From contig JAICLV010000054.1 in NCBI GenBank assembly GCA_025925185.1, forward strand, positions 1 through 14,114: a stretch of DNA of 14,114 nucleotides, read 5' to 3'. This DNA comes from Acidothermaceae bacterium. Its GTDB lineage: Bacteria > Actinomycetota > Actinomycetes > Acidothermales > Acidothermaceae. Below, piece by piece: positions 6,396-13,615 of the stretch. Each line of letters opens with the position of its first letter. Positions within the stretch are counted from its first letter, which is position 1. The notes beneath the pieces are model-generated. The model did no database searches and had not been told where the DNA came from. It saw only the letters and a list, made by a program, of their open reading frames with translations. A program made the translations under genes and the position numbers.

Positions 6396-8105
6396 TTAAC
6401 GCAGTCGCGAGCGGACCACCTGCACCAACGCCGTCGCCTCGCTGATGCGCATCCGCGTCGTCAACGTCATCAGCAGCGCGCCGCCGATGCCCGCGCCCGC
6501 CACGAGGCCGACCACCGCGCCGGCGAGCCCAGAACCGAGTAGCGCCGCCGCCAGCTCCGCCAACGCCAACGCCACGATCGCGGCGAGCGTCGAGGCCACC
6601 CCAAGCCGGACGTAGGTGCGCAGCACCCGTCGTCCGTCTATGCCGCGCAGCCGACGCCCCGCCGACCGCACGGTGAGCACCGCCGCGAGCCAGTACGAGG
6701 CGGAAAAGCCCAACGCCATGCCGAAGGCCCGCCAGCCCGTCGGAAGCGTCACATACAGCGCGACGTCGAGCGCGATGTTCGCCGCGGTCGCGACGATGTT
6801 GATGAGCGCCGGCGTGCGCGTGTCGTGCATCGAGTAGTACGCCCGCAACAGCAACTGGAAAACGCAAAACGGGATCAGGCCGATCGCGAACGCGAGGATG
6901 ACCCAGCCGATGTAGCGCGCGTCCGCGTGCGAAACGCTGTGGTGGCGGAACACGATCTCCGACAGCTGTGGCGCCAACGCGATCAGTCCGGCGGTGGCAG
7001 GGACGACGGCCACCGCCGTTGTGCGCAGGCCGGTAGACAAGTCCGCGCGGACGGCGGAGATGCTGCCCTCGACGGCGTGCCCGCTCATGCGTGGCAGCAG
7101 CGCGGTGATGACCGAGACCGCGACGATCGCGTACGGCAGTTGGAACAGCTGGTATGCGTAGTTGTAGGCGGAGAACGTGTCGCCGTGGCCGACGTTGTCG
7201 GCCCGTGCCGCCGCGCCCGCCGCGCGGCCCAAGTGCGTGACGACCGCGAACCCGATCTGGTTGACGACGACGTAGACCAGCACCCAACCGGCGAGCTTGC
7301 CCGCCGCTCCTAGCCCGGAGCCGCGCCAGTCGAAGCGCGGCCGATACCGAAAACCCGACGCCCGAAGGGAAGGCCACAACGCGAGGGTTTGGACGACGAC
7401 ACCCGCCGTCGTCCCGATGCCAAGCAGCATGGTTTGACCCGAGCTGAGCGCGACGCCGTCGCGATGCGTCGTGACGGCGATGAACAGCGAGCCGGTGACG
7501 ATCAACACGATGTTGTTGAGCACCGGCGTCCACATCGGCGCGGCGAATCTGCCGCGGGTGTTGAGAATCGCGCCGATGGTCGCGCTCATGCCGTAGAAGA
7601 AGATCTGCGGCAGGAAGTAGCGCGCGAAAGTGATGGCCAGCGTGCGCTGTTGCCCGGTGAAACCGCCGTAGACGTCGACCACGACGGGCGCGAACAGCAC
7701 CGTCAACGCGGTGCAGGCGCCGAGCAACACGGCGACCAACGTGAGCAGCCGCTGCGCATAGAGCTCGCCGGCGCGCGCGTCGTCCTTGACCGCCTTGACC
7801 AAGAGCGGGACGACGACGCTGGTGAGGATCCCGCCGAGCAGCAGGTCGTAGACGGCGTTCGGCGCGGCGTTCGGGATGTTGTAGGCGTCGGCCAGCTGGC
7901 CGGCCGATCCGACCGCCGCCGCGATGATAATCGTGCGCAGCACGCCGGTGCCGCGCGACGCGATGGTCCCCAACGCCATGACGGCGCTGTTGCGGGCGAG
8001 GGAGCCGTCGTCCGATCGGCTCGCCGTCGGCTGCGGAGGTTGCGGAGGTTGCGGAGGCTGTGGAGGTTTCGACTCGCCGACGCCGTTCGTGCCCACCGTC
8101 GTCAT
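6396..8105 (-). CDS. murJ: Lipid II flippase MurJ (MviN), without fused pseudokinase
   Basis: A 569-residue polytopic membrane protein of the MOP superfamily that moves lipid II across the membrane for peptidoglycan synthesis. The N-terminal family pattern TIASRGTGVLR (47-57), with its conserved arginines, is followed by ADAYNIPNAAPNAV and LLLGGILTSVVVP, then a series of hydrophobic helices to the C-terminus. The last residues (VRSRLR) follow the final helix directly: the pseudokinase and outer domains of mycobacterial MviN are absent here and are encoded separately at 2977-4530. A cytoplasmic tail of about 35 residues precedes the first helix and contains a four-fold PPQ repeat. The ATG start overlaps the stop of the DUF6049 gene in ATGA (8105..8102), which indicates coupled translation. 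A 134-base gap with inverted repeats follows the stop. Confidence 0.95.
   Translation of the reverse strand: MTTVGTNGVGESKPPQPPQPPQPPQPTASRSDDGSLARNSAVMALGTIASRGTGVLRTIIIAAAVGSAGQLADAYNIPNAAPNAVYDLLLGGILTSVVVPLLVKAVKDDARAGELYAQRLLTLVAVLLGACTALTVLFAPVVVDVYGGFTGQQRTLAITFARYFLPQIFFYGMSATIGAILNTRGRFAAPMWTPVLNNIVLIVTGSLFIAVTTHRDGVALSSGQTMLLGIGTTAGVVVQTLALWPSLRASGFRYRPRFDWRGSGLGAAGKLAGWVLVYVVVNQIGFAVVTHLGRAAGAAARADNVGHGDTFSAYNYAYQLFQLPYAIVAVSVITALLPRMSGHAVEGSISAVRADLSTGLRTTAVAVVPATAGLIALAPQLSEIVFRHHSVSHADARYIGWVILAFAIGLIPFCVFQLLLRAYYSMHDTRTPALINIVATAANIALDVALYVTLPTGWRAFGMALGFSASYWLAAVLTVRSAGRRLRGIDGRRVLRTYVRLGVASTLAAIVALALAELAAALLGSGLAGAVVGLVAGAGIGGALLMTLTTRMRISEATALVQVVRSRLR
8031..8066 (-). repeat. 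Four tandem 9-bp units coding a PPQ repeat in MurJ
   Basis: Four head-to-tail copies of a 9-base unit (plus strand YTGYGGAGG) differ only at pyrimidine positions. On the minus strand they encode PPQ four times in the cytoplasmic N-terminal tail of MurJ. The near-identity of the DNA points to recent slippage; copy number may vary between strains. Confidence 0.85.
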
Positions 8106-10516
8106 GGCACCGGTTGGGCCGGCGGCGCCGGAGTTCTCGGCGCGGTCGGGGTCGTCGGCGACGTCGGGGTGTCAACGTGGTCGCCGGCGTCGGCGCCCGG
8201 CGGGCCGTTCCGGCGTTGCCGCACGCGGCGGTAGATGCGGATGCCCGACAGCAAGAAGAGCAGTCCGGCGGCGCCCCCCGCGATGGCCAGCGCGACCGCG
8301 CCATACGCGGTGGAGTTCAACTCGAAACTCACCGGTTGGCCGATCGTCTGGTTGTCGGCGGTCGTGAGCTGCGCCTCGACCTCGAACCGCCCGCCGGTGG
8401 TCGCCTCCACCTCGATCACCACCTCGTGCCGGCTGCCCTTGCCCTCGACGGTGAACGGTGGGATCGGTGTGACGGTCAACCGGGCCGCGTTGACGGCGTG
8501 GAGGTTGACCTGCACGGTGACCGGCTCGGGCAACTCGTTCACCACGGTCAGCGGGATCTTCTGCTTGCGGCTGGTCAACGTGATCAGGCCGGGCTTGCTG
8601 ATGAAGACCTTGCTGGTACGCGACTGCAGTTGGGCGCGCACCGCGTCGATGATGGCGACCGCTCGTTGCGGATGCTCGCGCCACGAGCTCGACTCCGCCC
8701 GCAGCAGCGCCTCGTTGGCCTGCGCGATGAAGGGGTCGGTCGTCGTCGGGCTGAGGATCGAGTTGAACGCGGCCAGCCCGTCGCGCAGCGGCGTGATGGC
8801 GCTCAGCGCGCGCGTCGGCAACTCCGCGTTTCGCGCGGACGGCGGGTACGCGAGTTGCTGGCGGGCGACATCGTCGGGCGGCTGCGCCGCGATCACGCTG
8901 GCGTTGACCGGCTCGAGCCACGGCACCGCTGCGGTGTCCGACAGCAGCGCGGCGAGGTACGCGTCGGCATCGAGGTGGCGTGGTGGCGCGACGACGAGCG
9001 AGCTACCCGATCCCGGCCGCTGCTCGGTGATCAACATCGTCTCGGCGAGGAACCGCTGCTCGGCCGCCCGCGCACCGCCCGACACCGAGCCGGGATCGGC
9101 GACAAGGTCGTCAATCGTCGGGTCGGTCAGCAGCGCGCGCACCGCGCCGGACGGCGTCTGTAGGTCGGCGCGCGGCCCGGCCAGCGCGTTCGGATCCTGC
9201 GGCTGAAGCGCCCGACCATTGAGCACGACGGTGGTCGTCAAGTCGGTGGCCAGATCGTCGAGCGTCGCGTCGTCAATTCGGCCGTCGACCGGCCAAACCA
9301 GGTCGGGTAGCGTCGGCAGCGCGAGGTGGTCGCTCAGCATCGACTGCCCCGTCGAGCGGGCGATCGCCATTTCCTTGTCGAGACCGGCTCGCTCGAGGGC
9401 GACAAGGTCGGCGTCGCCGTAGGGCGTAGCGACGAGCGCCGAACCGGCGGAGGTCACGGTGGCCCGCAGCCGATCAAGCCAGGCCGCCGCCGTGGCGGTG
9501 CCGACGCCGTCCCTCGTGTGCTTCCCGTCGCCTACCTGGTAAGGAGTCGCCTCGGGGCTGGCGATCGCGCCCGACTTGGTCGCGTCCGGTTTCGCCGTGC
9601 CCGGCCTGGTTGCGGTCGCCGTGGATTTCTGGGCGTCGGACTTCCCGCTGCTGGGCGCGGCGGTGGGGCCGCCAGCGGGCGGCGCGGGTTCGCCTGCGGG
9701 CGGCGCGGTCGAGGCCATCGCGGCAGCGTCGTCGACGAGCGCAGGGTCGACCACGTAGGTCAGTGGCACCTTCGACTCCGCCGCGGTGTTGACGAGCTTC
9801 CCGAGTCGGCCGGTCGGGGCAAGCTCGGCGGCCAACGAGTCGTCGGTGAACGTGTTACCGAGCCCGCGGTGGACCCCGTCGATCACCGGCCACAACCAGC
9901 TGACCTTCGTCGGCTTGAACTGCGCGCCTTTCGGCATCCACAGCACCGTCGTCGACAGCCGGGTGCGTTCGGTGCCGGACTCGCCGTGCGACGTCACCTC
10001 GATCGCGATCGGGAACGCCCCGAACTGATCGGGCGAGGTCGGCATCGAGACCCGGTCGATCGGCAACGACAGTTGCCACGAGAACCGCTGCCCGGGGTCG
10101 ATCCGGCCTTCGTCGCCCGCAGGTTGTCGGGTCGACGACAAAACCACGCCGAATGTCGTGTCGCGGTCGGCGTCCTTCGCCAGCTGGTAGCGCGTGGTGA
10201 TTCGCTGCGTCGAGATCCGCAGGGCGTAAGACACCGACGTGAGCGTCTCCCCGGACGTGTTCACCATCGAGCCGGAAAGCGACAGCGTGTCGTCGGGTCG
10301 CAAGACCTTAGGCGCCAGCTCGTCGAGCGTGATGTCGAAGCGTTGCGGCGAGGCGGACGACGTGGGAGCGGGCGTGGCTGCGTGAGCGGCGGAATCGGTC
10401 AAAGCTGAAGGGGCGCCGGGTACCAGGCCCGCGAGTCCGCCGACGACGGCGCCGACCGTGATCAGGGCCGCCAGGACCGCCAGGGTCGTCGCGGGCCGGC
10501 GCGGCGCCCTGCTCAC
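8102..10516 (-). CDS. DUF6049 family secreted/membrane-anchored protein (Rv3909-like)
   Basis: An 804-residue protein with an N-terminal signal sequence or anchor (about 1-47, hydrophobic 10-34). A large extracytoplasmic region follows, with one transmembrane helix near 736-758 followed by basic [11 protein letters not shown] and a Pro/Thr-rich cytoplasmic tail. It is the positional homologue of Rv3909 and Streptomyces SCO3895, always just upstream of murJ. Motifs such as [13 protein letters not shown] (206-218), [10 protein letters not shown] (254-263) and an ATPYGDADL segment fit that family, whose biochemical function is unknown. A low-complexity Ala/Pro/Ser/Thr/Lys insert occupies about 264-325. 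GTGA and ATGA overlaps link it to the NUDIX gene upstream and to murJ downstream. A role in lipid II export or wall assembly is inferred from this persistent linkage. Confidence 0.88.
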   Translation of the reverse strand: MSRAPRRPATTLAVLAALITVGAVVGGLAGLVPGAPSALTDSAAHAATPAPTSSASPQRFDITLDELAPKVLRPDDTLSLSGSMVNTSGETLTSVSYALRISTQRITTRYQLAKDADRDTTFGVVLSSTRQPAGDEGRIDPGQRFSWQLSLPIDRVSMPTSPDQFGAFPIAIEVTSHGESGTERTRLSTTVLWMPKGAQFKPTKVSWLWPVIDGVHRGLGNTFTDDSLAAELAPTGRLGKLVNTAAESKVPLTYVVDPALVDDAAAMASTAPPAGEPAPPAGGPTAAPSSGKSDAQKSTATATRPGTAKPDATKSGAIASPEATPYQVGDGKHTRDGVGTATAAAWLDRLRATVTSAGSALVATPYGDADLVALERAGLDKEMAIARSTGQSMLSDHLALPTLPDLVWPVDGRIDDATLDDLATDLTTTVVLNGRALQPQDPNALAGPRADLQTPSGAVRALLTDPTIDDLVADPGSVSGGARAAEQRFLAETMLITEQRPGSGSSLVVAPPRHLDADAYLAALLSDTAAVPWLEPVNASVIAAQPPDDVARQQLAYPPSARNAELPTRALSAITPLRDGLAAFNSILSPTTTDPFIAQANEALLRAESSSWREHPQRAVAIIDAVRAQLQSRTSKVFISKPGLITLTSRKQKIPLTVVNELPEPVTVQVNLHAVNAARLTVTPIPPFTVEGKGSRHEVVIEVEATTGGRFEVEAQLTTADNQTIGQPVSFELNSTAYGAVALAIAGGAAGLLFLLSGIRIYRRVRQRRNGPPGADAGDHVDTPTSPTTPTAPRTPAPPAQPVP

Positions 10517-11013
10517 GCGATGTCCGCGAGCAACCGCGGAACCTGGTCAATCAGTCGGCGCTCGTCCTCGTACTCGAGGCGTTGCGTGAGCTCGCCCAGC
10601 GGCACCCAGGCCACCTCGACGACCTCGATGTCCTCGTCGGACAGCTCCCCGCCCTCGGCGATCAACAGGTAGTGGTGCACGGTCTTGTGGATGCGCCGGT
10701 TCTCGGCCACGAACCAGAAATCGATGGTGCCGAGCGGCGCGACCACCCGGCCGGCGATGCCGGTCTCCTCGGCGATCTCACGCACGGCGGCGGCCTCGGG
10801 GGTCTCGCCCTCCTCGAGATGACCCTTCGGCAACGACCACACCAGCCGGCCGCGACGGTCATGCCGGGCGATCAACGCCGCACGGGGACCGTGCTTCCCG
10901 CTGCCGCGCGGAGCGTCGATGACCAGGCCTCCTGCGGACGTCTCCTCGACCCGCCGCATCCGCGCCGCACTGCGCGCGGTCGCGGGTCGTGCGGGTTTGC
11001 GTCCGGCGGCCAC
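10513..11013 (-). CDS. mutT4: NUDIX hydrolase, MutT4-like
   Basis: A 166-residue cytoplasmic pyrophosphohydrolase. The complete NUDIX box GX5EX7REUXEEXGU lies at residues 64-86 (G64, E70, R78, E79, E82, E83, G85), so metal binding and catalysis should be intact. The length is normal, apart from a basic N-terminal extension of about 20 residues. In M. tuberculosis the same position is held by mutT4 (Rv3908); the substrate cannot be told from the sequence, and cleaning of the nucleotide pool is the family-based guess. Its stop overlaps the DUF6049 start in GTGA. The GTG start at 11013 has no ribosome binding site but has a TACGAT hexamer six bases before it, which suggests a leaderless transcript beginning inside the 35-base gap after the YbaK-like gene. 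Confidence 0.92.
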   Translation of the reverse strand: MAAGRKPARPATARSAARMRRVEETSAGGLVIDAPRGSGKHGPRAALIARHDRRGRLVWSLPKGHLEEGETPEAAAVREIAEETGIAGRVVAPLGTIDFWFVAENRRIHKTVHHYLLIAEGGELSDEDIEVVEVAWVPLGELTQRLEYEDERRLIDQVPRLLADIA

Positions 11014-11025
11014 CGTTCGATCGTA
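11014..11025 (-). promoter_or_regulatory. Putative leaderless promoter (-10 TACGAT) of the NUDIX-DUF6049-murJ operon
   Basis: On the minus strand TACGAT (11025..11020) fits TANNNT and ends six bases before the GTG start, the spacing of a leaderless transcript. There is no Shine-Dalgarno sequence. It lies wholly in the 35-base gap after the YbaK-like gene stop, so it could drive the three overlapping genes on its own. Confidence 0.5.
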
Positions 11026-11048
11026 ATGGCCGCTCGCCCCGCGACCGG

Positions 11049-11750
11049 TTAGGAAGCGACCGGGGTGACGGTCGCGGTGGTGCGCCGCGGCGCGGGCGCG
11101 CGCCGCACGGGCACGGCATGGGCCGGCGGTCCGCCGTCGGCGTCGAGCAGCGTCGGCGCCGGGTCGAGGTTGATTCGCACCGGACGACGCCGGGTCGCGC
11201 GCTCACCCACCGGCAGCACGGTCGCATGGGAGAGCACGAGCAAGTCGAGCGCCCGCATGCCGAGCGCCGTTCCGACGTCGCCGGTCGGGGTGTAGACGAC
11301 GGTGGCGGCGAGGTCGGCGAGTGACTGCATCGCGACCACCTGGACGTCGGCGGGCAGTAGCAGCGGCGCGACATGGCCGGCCAGGTAGTCGGTTCGGCTG
11401 CTCACCAGCTGCGCGCCAGCGCGGGTGAAGACCGCAACGGCGTCACCAACCGCGCCGTCCCGCGCGTCGGCGCCGTGCTCGGAGATCTGCGTGACTGTCC
11501 TGGCTAACCGCTGCCCGGTCAGCGCGTCGTCGATGACGGTGTCGGACGGTGCGAGCAGCAGCACCAACGTGTCGCTTGATCGGTTGACCGAGTGGAAGGC
11601 GTGGACGTCGACGCACCGACGCGCCGGGAGGCCAAGCGCCTGGGCGAGGTTGGCGCCGCTATAGCCCGCCGGGTTCCTGGGCAGCCGGACGATCTCGTGA
11701 TGGACGTCGTGCGCGAGCAGGTACTGGTGGATGTCGAGCGGACCCTTCAT
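11049..11750 (-). CDS. YbaK/EbsC-fold (aminoacyl-tRNA deacylase-like) protein
   Basis: A 233-residue cytoplasmic protein. Residues about 1-180 follow the YbaK/ProX pattern: an N-terminal helix ([19 protein letters not shown]), [10 protein letters not shown] near 34-42, a [12 protein letters not shown] strand-turn, [15 protein letters not shown] near 125-139 and a C-terminal [15 protein letters not shown] segment. Family members remove wrong amino acids from tRNA, but the lysine usually found after the ALGLP region (FKTLV-like) is not seen ([10 protein letters not shown] here), so activity is uncertain. The last 50 residues are basic and Pro/Ala-rich. I chose the ATG at 11750, not the longer in-frame reading to 11846, because GAGGTGAG (11765..11758) sits seven bases upstream as a strong ribosome binding site. 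It is divergent from cca, another tRNA-related gene. Confidence 0.78.
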   Translation of the reverse strand: MKGPLDIHQYLLAHDVHHEIVRLPRNPAGYSGANLAQALGLPARRCVDVHAFHSVNRSSDTLVLLLAPSDTVIDDALTGQRLARTVTQISEHGADARDGAVGDAVAVFTRAGAQLVSSRTDYLAGHVAPLLLPADVQVVAMQSLADLAATVVYTPTGDVGTALGMRALDLLVLSHATVLPVGERATRRRPVRINLDPAPTLLDADGGPPAHAVPVRRAPAPRRTTATVTPVAS

Positions 11751-11783
11751 GACCCAGCTCACCTCGCTCACCGACCGGCGTGA

Positions 11784-11800
11784 GGTGGTCAGAGACCACC
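11784..11800. repeat. 17-bp inverted repeat (operator-like) upstream of the YbaK-like gene
   Basis: GGTGGTC (11784-11790) and GACCACC (11794-11800) are exact complements separated by AGA. The element lies 34 bases before the YbaK-like ATG, in the divergent region shared with cca. Its size suits a dimeric regulator site; as RNA it would be a small 5' leader hairpin. No regulator is encoded nearby. Confidence 0.5.
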
Positions 11801-11814
11801 CGGGCCGGGCAGCT

Positions 11815-11840
11815 GTCGCAGCACTCGATATCTGTGTTCC
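11815..11840 (-). promoter_or_regulatory. Weak ECF-type promoter candidate for the YbaK-like gene
   Basis: On the minus strand GGAAC (11840..11836) is followed after 17 bases by CGAC (11818..11815). The -35 part matches ECF promoters such as those of mycobacterial SigM (GGAAC with CGTC), but the -10 part has one mismatch. Listed because of position and spacing; it may be chance. Confidence 0.25.
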
Positions 11841-11996
11841 CCCCACAGCTCGCTTGCCGAACGCGCTACTTGTGTGGATCTGACCATAGGCGCGGCATCT
11901 CGGAAAGAAAACCCTCCGGCCCCCGGAAAATCCGCCTCAGCGCCGAGGGAACGCGACCACGGCCCGGACAGCGAACAGGGGCGACAAAGCTGCCCG

Positions 11997-12010
11997 TACT
12001 CTTGTGTCCC
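11997..12010 (+). promoter_or_regulatory. Putative leaderless promoter (-10 TACTCT) of cca
   Basis: TACTCT (11997-12002) fits TANNNT and ends eight bases before the GTG at 12011. No Shine-Dalgarno sequence is visible between 11980 and 12010. No convincing -35 box is seen. Confidence 0.4.
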
Positions 12011-13510
12011 GTGCCTGCGACTTCGTCCGCGCCAGACGCTGACTCGAATGGCGGCCCGAACGGCGGCCAGAACGGCGGCCCGGCGGGTGGCCTGACCGCC
12101 GTTCAACGCAAGGCGATCGCCGAGTTGATGCGAGTGTCGCCGGTGGCCGACGATCTCGGTCAGCTGTTCGCGCGGGCTGGGCACGAGCTGGCGTTGGTCG
12201 GCGGGTCTGTTCGCGACGCGCTGCTCGGCCGGCTCGGCAACGACCTGGATTTCGCCACCAGCGCCCGTCCAGACGAGGTCTTGAAAATCGCCCGGAAGTG
12301 GGCCGACAACCTGTGGGACACCGGTATCGCGTTCGGCACCGTCGGGCTGCTGAAGGACGGCCAGCGGCTGGAGATCACCACCTACCGGTTCGAGACGTAC
12401 GCCCCCGACTCGCGCAAGCCGGAGGTTGTGTACGGCGAGTCGCTGATCGAGGATCTTCGCCGCCGCGACTTCACCGTCAACGCGATGGCGGTCAGCGTGC
12501 CCGATCACGACTTCAGTGACCCGTTCGGAGGCACCCGCGACCTACTCGCCAAGGTGCTGCGCACGCCGGGCGCGCCGGAGGACTCCTTCAACGACGACCC
12601 GCTGCGGATGATGCGCGCGGCCCGGTTTGTCGCGCAGTTGGACTTCGACGTAGATCCGACAGTTGCGGCCGCGATGGCAGCGCTCGCCGACCGCATCTTG
12701 AAGATCTCCGCGGAGCGGGTGCGCGACGAGTTCACCAAGCTGATGTGCTCCCCCGACCCTCGCCGCGGTCTGGCGCTGCTGGTGTCGACCGGCCTGGCCG
12801 ACCGGGTGCTGCCCGAGCTGCCCAAGCTGCGCCTGGAGCGTGATGAACACTTCCGGCACAAGGACGTCTACGAGCACACCCTCACCGTGCTCGATCAAGC
12901 GATGGCGCTGGAGACGGATGGGCCCGACCTGGTGTTGCGTCTCGCGGCACTCCTGCACGACATTGGCAAGCCGGCGACCCGGCGCAAGGAGCCGGGCGGG
13001 CGGGTCTCGTTCCACCACCACGAGGTGGTCGGGGCGAAGCTGGCGAAGGCGCGGCTGACCGCCCTGAAGTTCCCCAAGGACGTCGTGTCGGACGTGTCGC
13101 GGCTCGTCGAGTTGCACCTGCGCTTTCACGGCTATGGCACCGCGGAGTGGACAGACTCGGCGGTGCGCCGCTACGTGCGCGACGCGGGTCCGCTGCTGGG
13201 GCGGCTGCACAAGTTGACCCGGTCCGACTGCACCACGCGCAACAAGAGGCGGGCGGCGGCGCTGTGGGCGGCGTACGACTCGCTCGAGGAGCGGATCGAG
13301 CAGCTGCGCCAACAAGAGGAGGTCGACGCCATCCGGCCGGAGCTGAACGGCGACGAGATCGGCTCGATCTTGGGCATCGCGCCGGGGCCGGAGCTGGGTC
13401 GGGCCTGGCGGTTCTTGCTGGAGCTGCGATTGGAACAGGGCCCGATCGGCAAGGACGCGGCGGCCGCCGCGCTTCGCGAGTGGGCCGAGCAACACGGCGT
13501 CGGCGCCTGA
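12011..13510 (+). CDS. cca: CCA-adding tRNA nucleotidyltransferase (PcnA family) with HD domain
   Basis: A 499-residue cytoplasmic enzyme that builds or repairs the CCA end of tRNAs. The class II nucleotidyltransferase head shows LVGGSVRDALLGR (62-74), the metal-binding DLDFAT (78-83) and RRDFTVNAM (151-159); the neck and body follow with DDPLRMMRAARF. An HD phosphohydrolase domain has LLHDIGKPATR (314-324) and FHHHEVVGAK (334-343). Similarity to mycobacterial PcnA (Rv3907c) runs to the C-terminus. I start it at the GTG at 12011 because the longer reading adds 77 residues without family resemblance, and a -10-like hexamer sits just upstream. An in-frame TTG at 12002 is possible but less likely. 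The first 30 residues are a disordered tail with an NGGP/Q repeat. It is divergent from the YbaK-like gene and convergent with ino1. Confidence 0.95.
   Translation: MPATSSAPDADSNGGPNGGQNGGPAGGLTAVQRKAIAELMRVSPVADDLGQLFARAGHELALVGGSVRDALLGRLGNDLDFATSARPDEVLKIARKWADNLWDTGIAFGTVGLLKDGQRLEITTYRFETYAPDSRKPEVVYGESLIEDLRRRDFTVNAMAVSVPDHDFSDPFGGTRDLLAKVLRTPGAPEDSFNDDPLRMMRAARFVAQLDFDVDPTVAAAMAALADRILKISAERVRDEFTKLMCSPDPRRGLALLVSTGLADRVLPELPKLRLERDEHFRHKDVYEHTLTVLDQAMALETDGPDLVLRLAALLHDIGKPATRRKEPGGRVSFHHHEVVGAKLAKARLTALKFPKDVVSDVSRLVELHLRFHGYGTAEWTDSAVRRYVRDAGPLLGRLHKLTRSDCTTRNKRRAAALWAAYDSLEERIEQLRQQEEVDAIRPELNGDEIGSILGIAPGPELGRAWRFLLELRLEQGPIGKDAAAAALREWAEQHGVGA
12047..12082 (+). repeat. Three tandem 12-bp units coding NGG(P/Q) in the N-terminal tail of Cca
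   Basis: Three adjacent copies of AAYGGCGGCCMG encode NGGP, NGGQ and NGGP. They lie in the tail before the conserved domain. A decayed fourth unit may follow (PAGG). The tail is absent from mycobacterial PcnA and probably has no catalytic role. Confidence 0.8.
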
Positions 13511-13532
13511 TTTTCGAGCCCGAGCGAGGCAA

Positions 13533-13574
13533 AGACCCCCGAAGCTAGGCGTGTAAGCCCAGCTTCGGGGGTCT
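13533..13574. terminator. Bidirectional terminator hairpin between cca and ino1
   Basis: AGACCCCCGAAGCT (13533-13546) and its exact complement AGCTTCGGGGGTCT (13561-13574) form a perfect 14-bp stem around a 14-base loop, whose GGC/GCC can extend the pairing. It starts 22 bases after the cca stop and lies 41 bases past the ino1 stop on the other strand, so it is well placed to end both convergent transcripts. A short T-run follows only on the minus-strand side. Confidence 0.8.
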
Positions 13575-13615
13575 GCGCTGCCTGAGCGTGGTCGACTCCC
13601 CCGGGGTTTGCCGGG

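Noticed and set aside
7389..8234. A 281-residue plus-strand open frame opposite murJ
   Set aside because: Antisense shadow with extreme charged composition and no ribosome binding site.
6382..8304. A 640-residue open frame overlapping murJ in another minus-strand frame
   Set aside because: Composition is Arg/His/Gly repetitive with no recognisable domain, while the neighbouring frame encodes an unmistakable MurJ. Long shadow frames are usual at this G+C content.
8060..10408. Long plus-strand open frames opposite the DUF6049 gene (8060-9163 and 9326-10408)
   Set aside because: Arg/Gly/Asp-rich antisense shadows without start signals or family resemblance.
11751..11846. Upstream start that would lengthen the YbaK-like protein by 32 residues
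   Set aside because: The added stretch runs through the dyad region and has no family resemblance; the ATG at 11750 has a strong ribosome binding site.
12542..13495. A 317-residue minus-strand open frame opposite cca
   Set aside because: The plus strand carries clear cca motifs throughout; the antisense frame has low-information Arg/Leu/Val sequence.
13575..13615. CCCCGGGG-containing short hairpin just after the ino1 stop
   Set aside because: Short and imperfect; the adjacent perfect 14-bp stem explains termination better.
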